Assembly (NCBI GenBank): GCA_021463145.1
Contig: JAJTWZ010000020.1
Coordinates: 1-64,000, forward strand
From: Blastocatellia bacterium
Lineage (GTDB): Bacteria > Acidobacteriota > Blastocatellia > UBA7656 > JADIYM01
Direction: 5' to 3'
Length of the DNA: 64,000 nucleotides
Shown: piece after piece, positions 7,113-14,631 of the stretch
Layout: each line of letters opens with the position of its first letter
How positions within the stretch are numbered: the first letter of the stretch is position 1
Notes under the pieces: generated by a model
Told to the model about the DNA's origin: nothing
Database searches by the model: none
The model's input: only the letters and a program-made list of their open reading frames with translations
Made by a program: the position numbers and the translations under genes

Positions 7113-9749
7113 ATGCCCAAAGAGCTGATCATCAGTGCGAACGCGCACGAAAAGAAGGTCGCCATCCTCGAAGATGGCGTCGTTACTGAGTTCTACGTCG
7201 AACGGGTCAACGAGAACACCGGCGTAGTCGGAAATATCTACAAAGGCCGGGTGATGAAGGTGCTGCCAGGTATGCAGAGCGCCTTTGTGGACATCGGCCT
7301 CGAACGCGACGCGTTCCTCTACGTCTCGGACTTCCTCGACGTGCTCGAAGACGAAGCGATCGAGATCAAGTCCGACGCACCCGGTTCCGCCGGGCGCGGC
7401 AAGCGCGAAGCGGCCGATGCAGCCGACGAGGCGCAGGCGGCGGCGGAAGCCGAAGCGACCACGGCCGGACGCTCGTCCGGGCGTGATCGCGATCGAGATC
7501 GCGATCGCCGGACTGCGCGCGACTCGAAACCGGAAGCGGTGCCCGAAGCAGAAGAAGACAACGCGGAATTCCCTCCGGCCGACACGCCGGCGCCGATGGA
7601 GGCTGTACGGGACGACGACGAGGACGATGACGACGACGAGTCCGACGCCGATGCGGCAGGTGGCCGGCGTCGGCGCCGCCGCCGGCGCCGACGCCGCGGC
7701 GACGAAGTGGCGCCCGGGATGGACGAGTACGACGTGCCGCAGAAGGCGCAGGTGCTGGACTCGTTCGGTGACGACGATGCCAGCCGCCTGCGGATCGAGA
7801 CGGCATACGAGCACATCGAGGAAGTGCAATTCGCCGACACAGCGCCTTCGGTTCTCGAGGCTGGGGCGTCGAACTTCGAGCGGGTTTCCGACGACGACGC
7901 GCCGCCGCGAGAACGCGCGCGCAGGGATGTGCCTCAGATCGTCGAGTCCGCACCGTCTTTCCCGACCTATGAAGCACCGGTCGAAGAGATGCCGGCGCCG
8001 ATGCTCGTTGCTATCCGCGACGAAGACGACCTCGAGGCATCGGTCGACGCCGCGCTCGACGCCGTGGCCGCCCCTGCAAAGGGACGTTCGCGCAAGGCGA
8101 AGGCCGAACCGGCGGCAAAGGCCGCGCCGAAAACGGCTGCAAAGAAGACCGCCGCGAAGAAGGACAAGGACGCCGACTCTTCCGGCGACGAGGCTCCGAA
8201 GAAGGCCCGCGCGAAGAAGGCTCCCTCCGCGAAGGCGGCATCGAAGCCCCCGCGAGGCAAAGCGCGCAAGTCGGCGTTGGCCGACGCCGAAGCAGAGGTC
8301 TCCGATTCGCCAAGCCGCGCCGAGATGTCGACGCGAAGGGGAGGACGTGGACGGCGCCGGTCGTCGGGCCCTCGCGAGGGTGACGGAGGAACGCCGGAAG
8401 CTGCAGCCGCGGAAAGGTCACCGGAACCGGAGAAGAAGGAGCGCACCGAGCGAAACGATCGCGGCGAGCGGTCCGACCGGCCGGAGCGCGAGCGCCCGGC
8501 GTCCGGCAACGGGCGCAGCCGGCGGAGCGAACCGCTGATCAGCGAACTGCTGCGAGAAGGACAGGAGATCACGGTTCAGATCGCGAAGGAACCGATCGCG
8601 AAAAAAGGTGCGCGCATAACGTCGCACATCGTGCTTCCGGGCCGCTTCCTCGTGTTCATGCCCACCGTCACGCACGTCGGCGTCTCGCGCAAGGTTACCT
8701 CGGAGGGCGAGCGCACCCGCTTGAAGAAGACGGTCTCGGCTCTGAAGGAGAAGGAGGGCGGACCGGGAGGATTCATCGCTCGAACCGCTGCAATTGGACA
8801 GTCGGACGAGGACCTGCTCGACGACATGCGCTATCTGCAGCGGACGTGGGCGGAACTGAAGCGCGAGGCGGACCGGCGAAAGGCTCCGGCCCTGCTGCAC
8901 CGCGACCTCGACCTCGTCCAGCGCATCCTCCGCGACCAGATCTCGGATGACTTCTCCGCGATCCGTGTCGACAACGAGATCGAGTACGCGAGAATCGTTG
9001 ACTTCGTCAACCGTGTGCAGCCGAGGCTCGTGCGGCGCGTGAAGCTCCACACTCGCGACGAGTCGATCCTCGAGACGTACGGCGTGCAGGCCGAGCTCGA
9101 CAAGGCCGTGAAGCCGCGCGTGTGGCTGAAGTCCGGCGGCTACATCGTGATCAACCAGACCGAGGCGCTCGTCTCGATCGACGTGAACACCGGGAAGTTC
9201 GTAGGAAAGTCGGACCGGCTCGAAGACACGATCACGCGGACGAACATGGAGGCGGTACGCGAGATCGTCCGCCAGGTCCGGTTGCGCGATCTGGGCGGGA
9301 TCATCGTCATCGACTTCATCGACATGGAGGAGCGCCGTAACCGGATGAAGGTCACGCAGGCGCTCGAAGCGGAGATGCGGGCGGACCGGTCGCCATCGAA
9401 GGTGCTCGGCTTCAACGACTTCGGGCTCATAATCATCACGCGGAAGCGTGTGAAGCAGAGTCTGGAGCGCACGCTCTGCAGCCCGTGCCCGTACTGCCAG
9501 GGAGCCGGGCTCGTGAAGTCGACGCAGACGATGGCGTTCGAGATCCTGACCGAGGCACGACGGATCTCGAAGCACCTGGACGGACAGGCGGACGACGTGA
9601 CTTTGCGTGTCAGCCCGGGTGTCGCGCAGGCTTTGCGCTCGAGCGAATCGGCGATCTTCGAGGAGATCGAGGCGCATTTCTCTTCGCCGGTTCGGCTCAA
9701 GGTGGATCACGAACTGCATCAGGAGCAGTTCGACTTCGCGATCCTGTAA
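7113..9749 (+). CDS. rng: Ribonuclease E/G family endoribonuclease with long S1 insertion
   Basis: An 878-residue endoribonuclease for rRNA and mRNA processing. Residues 1-80 hold the first half of the S1 RNA-binding domain (GNIYKGRVMKVLPGMQSAFVDIGLERDAFLYVSDF). The second half resumes at about 470 (LISELLREGQEITVQIAKEPIAKKGARI). Roughly 390 residues of acidic and basic low-complexity sequence, with Arg runs, Asp/Glu runs and AAKKTAAKKDKD, sit between them. Catalytic aspartates are in VSIDVNTG (about 690) and IIVIDFIDM (about 733), and the Zn-link is CSPCPYCQGAG near 790. There is no C-terminal scaffold domain, so RNase G naming fits better than E. AGGAG at 7103-7107 sets the start. Confidence 0.92.
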   Translation: MPKELIISANAHEKKVAILEDGVVTEFYVERVNENTGVVGNIYKGRVMKVLPGMQSAFVDIGLERDAFLYVSDFLDVLEDEAIEIKSDAPGSAGRGKREAADAADEAQAAAEAEATTAGRSSGRDRDRDRDRRTARDSKPEAVPEAEEDNAEFPPADTPAPMEAVRDDDEDDDDDESDADAAGGRRRRRRRRRRRGDEVAPGMDEYDVPQKAQVLDSFGDDDASRLRIETAYEHIEEVQFADTAPSVLEAGASNFERVSDDDAPPRERARRDVPQIVESAPSFPTYEAPVEEMPAPMLVAIRDEDDLEASVDAALDAVAAPAKGRSRKAKAEPAAKAAPKTAAKKTAAKKDKDADSSGDEAPKKARAKKAPSAKAASKPPRGKARKSALADAEAEVSDSPSRAEMSTRRGGRGRRRSSGPREGDGGTPEAAAAERSPEPEKKERTERNDRGERSDRPERERPASGNGRSRRSEPLISELLREGQEITVQIAKEPIAKKGARITSHIVLPGRFLVFMPTVTHVGVSRKVTSEGERTRLKKTVSALKEKEGGPGGFIARTAAIGQSDEDLLDDMRYLQRTWAELKREADRRKAPALLHRDLDLVQRILRDQISDDFSAIRVDNEIEYARIVDFVNRVQPRLVRRVKLHTRDESILETYGVQAELDKAVKPRVWLKSGGYIVINQTEALVSIDVNTGKFVGKSDRLEDTITRTNMEAVREIVRQVRLRDLGGIIVIDFIDMEERRNRMKVTQALEAEMRADRSPSKVLGFNDFGLIIITRKRVKQSLERTLCSPCPYCQGAGLVKSTQTMAFEILTEARRISKHLDGQADDVTLRVSPGVAQALRSSESAIFEEIEAHFSSPVRLKVDHELHQEQFDFAIL

Positions 9750-9753
9750 GTGC

Positions 9754-9872
9754 AGTGCCGCGAGTGGTGGCGGGCGGGTAGACCGTGATGGCGAGCCATC
9801 CGCGGACTGCCCGCTCGCTGTCGCTCGCGGTGCCTATGCACGGACTACCCGCTCGGTGTCGCTCGCGGTACT
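9754..9872. repeat. Palindromic intergenic repeat, family A
   Basis: Between two convergent genes, two near-identical direct copies (9803-9834 and 9841-9872, period 38) read CGGACTRCCCGCTCG...TCGCTCGCGGT. A third, imperfect inverted copy begins at 9754 (AGTGCCGCGAGTGGTGGCGG). The combination can fold into long hairpins and probably ends transcription of both neighbours. The same core, GCTCGCGGTACT, appears in the large inverted repeat at 42214-42301. Confidence 0.75.
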
Positions 9873-9873
9873 G

Positions 9874-10740
9874 TCATTTTTCTACGATGTCGGCCTTGAC
9901 GGAGGACACGATGGCGAGCAGGTCCTTCTTTTCGGCCTCGGGGACGCTGAATGCGTCGAGCGCCGCAACCAGGTGACCGGCCGCCGTGTTCCAGTCGTCC
10001 TCGCTGATGCCCATTCCCTTGTGGGCCGTCTTCATGTCCCGCCCTGTATAGATACAGGGCCCACCGGCGGCGGCGCATACCTGGTCGACGATGTGTTGCC
10101 TGAGCTTGCCGGCGCTGTCCTGGCTGAGCCCCGCGAGGAAACGTTTCATCTTCGGATCGCCGTCCATCCGCTTGATGAACTCGTCGATGACCGCGGCAAT
10201 CGCGTCGTAACCTCCAAGCCGTTTGTAGAGCGACTTCGCCGCTCCGGGCGTCTCTTCCATGGTGACCGTGTCGGAAACGTAGACCCACGTTCCGCCGATC
10301 TTACGGCGCCAGTCGACGGCCCGCAGCGTGTAGGTTCGCTCGGCGGCGCCCTTCATCTTTTCGGTCACGCGCACGTGCCCGATCCACTGCACGACGTCGC
10401 CGTGCACGATGTAGGTGCCGTCGACGGTCTCGAGCTTCAGCGATTCGGCCGCCGAGAACAGACCGGCGTACACTCCTTTCACTGCATCGATTCCCATCGC
10501 GACGGTGCCGTCCGGACCGACGAGCATGACTCGCGGATCGTTCCAGTAGCAGGCCGCGGCCGCTTCTGCGTTGCGGGAATTGAAGGCGGCCTCGAAGCGC
10601 TTCGAGAGCTCCATGGCTTCGACGAGGATCTTGCCCTCCTTCGAGGACTTCTGTGGAAGCGCGAATGCCGGACTGGCGGCAACCGACGAGAGAAGCATGA
10701 TCGCCAGAGCGACCGGGCAACGGCGGAAGAGCGAGGACAT
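9874..10740 (-). CDS. Secreted NTF2-like / group I truncated haemoglobin fusion
   Basis: A 288-residue protein with three parts: a signal peptide (residues 1-28, ending SPAFA), an NTF2/SnoaL-like domain (about 33-165; SKRFEAAFNSRNAEAAAACYWNDPRVMLVGPDG), and a truncated haemoglobin domain (about 172-285; SLYKRLGGYDAIAAVIDEFIKRM). The likely proximal haem histidine is in KTAHKGMGI near residue 240. Known: truncated globins bind O2 or NO, and NTF2-like folds bind small molecules or act as adaptor domains. Export to the periplasm of a trHb1 fused to an NTF2-like domain is unusual; function is unknown. A very strong AAGGAGGAGG ribosome site lies upstream of the ATG. Monocistronic. Confidence 0.85.
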   Translation of the reverse strand: MSSLFRRCPVALAIMLLSSVAASPAFALPQKSSKEGKILVEAMELSKRFEAAFNSRNAEAAAACYWNDPRVMLVGPDGTVAMGIDAVKGVYAGLFSAAESLKLETVDGTYIVHGDVVQWIGHVRVTEKMKGAAERTYTLRAVDWRRKIGGTWVYVSDTVTMEETPGAAKSLYKRLGGYDAIAAVIDEFIKRMDGDPKMKRFLAGLSQDSAGKLRQHIVDQVCAAAGGPCIYTGRDMKTAHKGMGISEDDWNTAAGHLVAALDAFSVPEAEKKDLLAIVSSVKADIVEK

Positions 10741-10860
10741 GAGGGCCTCCTCCTTTGTATGTCGGATTGACGTTCCGGGCCTGGATGAGTGGGTCGACAG
10801 TCGAACCCGGGTGACGTGGCCTCATTTGTACAACAGACGGGCCGTCACTCCAATACCAGG

Positions 10861-11910
10861 CTACCCCTGCCCTGCCGTCGTGTGCTCGGAGCGCTCGATC
10901 TGTCTCGGCGAAAGCAACTCGGTCCTGGTTTCACGCTCGGCGCCACGGACCTCGCGCAACGCGTGCACGAAAGCCGACGCCCAAACGAACGCACCAGCCA
11001 GGTAGCCTGGCGACAGCACGAGCAGCTTCAAAAACAGGACGAAGTCGTGACGCGCCAGCCACACGAGCGCGCGCGCAAGCCTCACAGGCGGCACCAGGAC
11101 GCCAAGCCAGGGATGCCGTATCAGGTAGGGCATCAGCCATCCAAGCGCCGGATACGCGCGAATGACCTCGAACGGTGGGTTCATCCTGTGTCTGGCAAGC
11201 GCCGAACTCTTGCCAAGCGTCCGCTGGTACTGGATGACCTTTCTCCATCCGACCCGGTTCTGGTGCGTCACCCTGATGCCCGGATCGAACAGAATCCGCT
11301 CCCCCGCAATCGACAGCCGCCAGTTGTAGAGCAGGTCTTCGCTTGCCCTCACGTCGTCGAAGAGCCCGAACCGTTCGAATACTTCCCGGCGGTAACAGAT
11401 GTTCGCGGTCGGAATCGTGAACACCTCGCGGCGCGGCGATGTCGGAATGAACTCACGGAACTCGAGGAGGTAGCCAATGAGGCCGCTCGCACTTCCGGGG
11501 GTACCGTCGCAGATTGCGCCTCCAACGGCGGCATACTCCCCGGTGCTGTGCGCCTCTACCACCCGTTCGAGCAAGTCGGGTGCGGCTACACAGTCCGCAT
11601 CGATCATCGCCAGCAGCCCGGCACGGGCCTCGCGGATCGCGGCGTTGCGCGCCGTTCCGGGATAGGCCCTGTGGCCGAGCCTGATGAGACGAACCTGCGG
11701 AAACTGCTTCTCCACTATCGCAGCCGTCAAGTCGGCCGAACTGTCCGCAACGATGACCTCGAAGTCGAACGGTGGACTCTGGCTGACGATAGACTCGAGG
11801 CACGCCGCGATCGTCGCCTCACCGTTGTAGACGGGAATGACCACGGAAAGGCACGGCGACCTCCCCTCTCGACCGTCGTGGCTCACGATACCCAGGATCA
11901 ACGCCTCCAA
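10861..11910 (-). CDS. Family 2 glycosyltransferase
   Basis: A protein of about 349 residues with a GT-A fold: LSVVIPVYNGEATIAACLESI at the N-terminus, nucleotide-binding ADSSADLT, the DxD motif AMIDADC near 105 and the acceptor-side RASEDLLYNWR. Hydrophobic segments near residues 255-275 and 285-315 suggest membrane association. It probably transfers a sugar in surface-glycan assembly. The annotated start is TTG; an in-frame GTG at 11886 is an alternative, and neither has a well-placed ribosome site. A TATAGT box on the minus strand at 11955-11960 could be its -10. It diverges from the exporter genes. Confidence 0.85.
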   Translation of the reverse strand: MEALILGIVSHDGREGRSPCLSVVIPVYNGEATIAACLESIVSQSPPFDFEVIVADSSADLTAAIVEKQFPQVRLIRLGHRAYPGTARNAAIREARAGLLAMIDADCVAAPDLLERVVEAHSTGEYAAVGGAICDGTPGSASGLIGYLLEFREFIPTSPRREVFTIPTANICYRREVFERFGLFDDVRASEDLLYNWRLSIAGERILFDPGIRVTHQNRVGWRKVIQYQRTLGKSSALARHRMNPPFEVIRAYPALGWLMPYLIRHPWLGVLVPPVRLARALVWLARHDFVLFLKLLVLSPGYLAGAFVWASAFVHALREVRGAERETRTELLSPRQIERSEHTTAGQG

Positions 11911-12171
11911 AACTCTGCGACAGACGACCTCGGGGGCAGCAAGTGCAGTCCAGCACTATAGTTGACACGCCCCGCTCCCGTCCACGTACCGCTTCGGAAT
12001 GAGTCGCGCTCCGCTCCGAATGATACCAGTGTCGCCCTGGCTGACCGGATCGCAGCAGGACTACGCGACGAACCATTCAATCGGATGGATGCGGCGGAGA
12101 AATCTTGGCGACTCCTTCCACTCGGAGCACGGCGTCACCGCCTTTTCTGCCCATTCGAGCGGCCTCGTAGC

Positions 12172-12177
12172 TATAAT
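12172..12177 (+). promoter_or_regulatory. Putative -10 box for the exporter operon
   Basis: A perfect TATAAT lies 30 bases before the permease ATG at 12208, in a GC-rich stretch where such a hexamer is unlikely by chance. No good -35 hexamer is visible 16-18 bases upstream. It would give a 5' leader of about 25 bases. Confidence 0.4.
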
Positions 12178-12207
12178 GCGCGTTTGAGTTCCGCAACTTT
12201 TCACGAC

Positions 12208-12987
12208 ATGACGACCGCCGGCCAGGTTCGATCGCTGTGGCGATACCGCGAACTGCTCCGCAATCTGGTGGTGCGCGATATCAAGGTCCGGTACAAGCGC
12301 TCCGTGCTCGGTTTCGCATGGATGCTGCTGAATCCTCTCATCTCCATGATCGTGTTCTCGATCATTTTTCGCGAAGTATTCGGGATGGAGCAGGACTATC
12401 CGCTATATGTGATCTCCGCGCTTCTTTTCTTCAATCTGTTCTCGCTCGGCAGTTCGCAGGGGCTCAACAGCATCGTCGCGTCGTCGGGCCTGATTCGGAA
12501 GGTTGCCGTGCCGAAGTCGATCTTCCCGCTTGCCTCGGTGCTGGCCAACCTCGTCAACTTCGGGCTTTCGCTCATACCACTTGCGGCAGTCATGATTTTC
12601 ACCGGAGCGAAACTCACGCCGGCGCTCCTTGTGGTACCGGTCGGAATCCTGTCGATCTCGCTGTTTACCTACGGCATTTCACTCGCACTTGCGACGGCAA
12701 ACGTCTTTTATCGAGACGTGAGGTGGTTCTACGACTCGGCGCTTCTCATCCTCTTCTACGTCACGCCCGTGATCTATCCGGCGAAGGTCGTGCCCGAGCA
12801 GTTCCGTTTCCTGCTGGCGCTCAATCCGTTGACGACCATGCTCGAGGTCTTTCGCGCCCCGATCTACGAAGGTGTCCTGCCGGCGCCAGCGGCGCTCGGC
12901 GCCTCGTTGCTGTACGGACTGGGGGCGACGATCGTTGGCTGGATGGTATTCCACCGGTACGAAGACCGGTTCATCAACTTCATCTGA
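12208..12987 (+). CDS. wzm: ABC-2 polysaccharide export permease (Wzm/TagG-like)
   Basis: A 259-residue permease of an ABC-2 exporter that moves a lipid-linked polysaccharide across the inner membrane. Seen: the cytosolic N-terminus LWRYRELLRNLVVRDIKVRYKRSVLGFAW, diagnostic for this family, then six hydrophobic segments and the NVFYRDVRWF...VTPVIYPAKVVP loop. The ORF runs back to 11962, but the conserved sequence begins at ATG 12208, which also follows a TATAAT box. The ATPase gene starts 13 bp after the stop; the pair forms one transporter. Confidence 0.92.
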   Translation: MTTAGQVRSLWRYRELLRNLVVRDIKVRYKRSVLGFAWMLLNPLISMIVFSIIFREVFGMEQDYPLYVISALLFFNLFSLGSSQGLNSIVASSGLIRKVAVPKSIFPLASVLANLVNFGLSLIPLAAVMIFTGAKLTPALLVVPVGILSISLFTYGISLALATANVFYRDVRWFYDSALLILFYVTPVIYPAKVVPEQFRFLLALNPLTTMLEVFRAPIYEGVLPAPAALGASLLYGLGATIVGWMVFHRYEDRFINFI

Positions 12988-13000
12988 CCGGAAGCACGCG

Positions 13001-14605
13001 ATGGCCGCACCGAGCATTCCCTCAACGTCAGCCGCGCCGGGCACGCCGTCCGCAGCAGCTCAGGAGGCGGCGGCCTCTGGGGTCGCGATTCGCATCGACG
13101 ACCTGTCGGTCCGCCTGTCGCTTCAGAAGGAGGTCGTTCTCTCGTTGCGAGAGACGGCCATCCGATGGATCCAGCGCCGTCCCGTCGAGGTAGAGGAGTT
13201 CTGGCCGGTCCGCAACGTGAGTTTCGACGTCCAGCGCGGCGAGGCATTCGGCATCGTGGGCCGCAACGGCGCCGGCAAGTCGACAGTGCTGAAGGTCATC
13301 GCCGGCGTGCTGTCGCCGACGCTCGGAACGGTCGACGTGCGTGGACGCATCGCGCCGCTACTCGAGCTCGGCGCCGGGTTCGACTCCGAGATGACGGGCC
13401 GGGAGAATATCTACCTCTACGGCTCGCTGCTCGGGTTCCCGAGGCAGAAGCTCGACGAGCGGTTCTCCCACATCGTCGAGTTTGCCGAGTTGGAACATTT
13501 CATAGACGTGCCGCTCAAGAACTACTCGTCGGGAATGGCGTCGCGGCTCGGGTTCGCAGTCGCGACGGACGTGGACCCCGACATCCTCATCGTGGACGAA
13601 GCGCTCACGGTTGGCGACGCGCGCTTTCAGTTGAAATGCATGGAACGGATCGAGCTGTTCCGCCAGCGTGGCGTGACGATACTCTTCGTTTCTCACAATC
13701 CAGACCAGGTTAGACGGCTGTGTTCCCGCGCCTTGTGGCTCGACAATGGCGTCGTCCGGCTGCTCGGCGGCGTCGATGAAGTCGTGGACGGCTACACGGC
13801 GGTGGAGTACGAACTCCCCAGGCGCAGGACGGCCTGGACCAAGCCCGATCTTCCGTCGTTCGTCGAAGAGTCGGGCTCTGCCGGGAAACAGTCGGCGGTT
13901 TCGGTCGCGTACCGGTCGCCGAACGAGAATCGGCAAACCCCGCCGGTGCACGGCGAGTACGACTTCATCGACTTTACGCTCGTGGACGCAAGGTCGATGG
14001 AATTCTGCCGTGAAGCGTTCGGGGGCCGGGGACTGTCGGTTTCGAACAACATCGCGGTAGCCGAGCGAGTCCGGGCTGCGGGCGGCGATGCAGTGACGGC
14101 TGACCTCTCCGTCATCGATTTCCCCGACGACTCGTTCTCGTTCGTTTCGCTGATGGACTCGATTCACTTGCTGCCGGGACTCGAAGCCATCTCCCACGTG
14201 CTGGCGAGCTCCGCTCGCTGGGCGCGCGACTTCATATTCGTCCGGATGCCGAGCTACGAGGATGAAGAATATCTTCGAGCGTTGGGCCTCAAGCACTATT
14301 GGCACGACTGGTCGTGGTATCCGACGCACCCGCGCGTGGACCAGATCTCCAGCATCCTTCAATCTCTCGGTCTGGAGCAGTACCACGTGTCTCACCGCAG
14401 TCCGGCGCTTTCGAGCGACGCGGCTTCCATCCTTCCGCTTGCCGCTCCGCCTGACCAGGGCGTTTACGACGCAGAAATTCACGGTCCGAAGCTGTCGATC
14501 GAGTTTCCGCGGCCGATTTACGGCCAGATCGACGTTTTCATTGCCCTGCGTCGCTTCGAGACCGCCCAATGGCATGACATCATCACGAAAGGCACGCAGT
14601 CCTGA
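13001..14605 (+). CDS. wzt: Polysaccharide exporter ATPase (Wzt-like) with degenerate methyltransferase C-terminus
   Basis: A 534-residue protein. Residues 20-275 form the ABC ATPase: Walker A GIVGRNGAGKST (about 84), signature NYSSGMASRLGF (about 174), Walker B DILIVDEAL (about 195) and the H-loop LFVSHN. Residues about 315-530 align by eye with the methyltransferase encoded at 20253-21746: ARDFIFVRMPSYEDEEYLRALGL matches ARDFAFIRHPSFEESEYLESVGL, and EIHGPKLSIEFPRPIYGQIDVFI matches AVHGPKPFVRFDRPIYTQFDIFV. The SAM-binding glycine motif of that paralogue (DLGCGTGG) is replaced by DFTLVDARS, so this copy is probably not catalytic. Wzt C-termini normally recognise the glycan end; this one may do so with a dead methyltransferase fold. 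ATG 13001 follows GGAAG. Confidence 0.9.
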   Translation: MAAPSIPSTSAAPGTPSAAAQEAAASGVAIRIDDLSVRLSLQKEVVLSLRETAIRWIQRRPVEVEEFWPVRNVSFDVQRGEAFGIVGRNGAGKSTVLKVIAGVLSPTLGTVDVRGRIAPLLELGAGFDSEMTGRENIYLYGSLLGFPRQKLDERFSHIVEFAELEHFIDVPLKNYSSGMASRLGFAVATDVDPDILIVDEALTVGDARFQLKCMERIELFRQRGVTILFVSHNPDQVRRLCSRALWLDNGVVRLLGGVDEVVDGYTAVEYELPRRRTAWTKPDLPSFVEESGSAGKQSAVSVAYRSPNENRQTPPVHGEYDFIDFTLVDARSMEFCREAFGGRGLSVSNNIAVAERVRAAGGDAVTADLSVIDFPDDSFSFVSLMDSIHLLPGLEAISHVLASSARWARDFIFVRMPSYEDEEYLRALGLKHYWHDWSWYPTHPRVDQISSILQSLGLEQYHVSHRSPALSSDAASILPLAAPPDQGVYDAEIHGPKLSIEFPRPIYGQIDVFIALRRFETAQWHDIITKGTQS

Positions 14606-14631
14606 GTTACTGGTAGTCCGAGAGGATTCCG

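Noticed and set aside
7285-8538. 417-residue second-frame ORF within the RNase E/G insertion
   Set aside because: Almost pure Arg/Thr/Pro/Ser sequence caused by base composition of the low-complexity insert.
10789-11961. 390-residue plus-strand ORF opposite the GT2 gene
   Set aside because: Its translation lacks hydrophobic or catalytic patterns, whereas the minus strand has DxD and other GT2 motifs.
11962-12207. 82-residue N-terminal extension of the exporter permease
   Set aside because: The sequence is not permease-like, overlaps the promoter region with TATAAT, and family proteins start at the later ATG.
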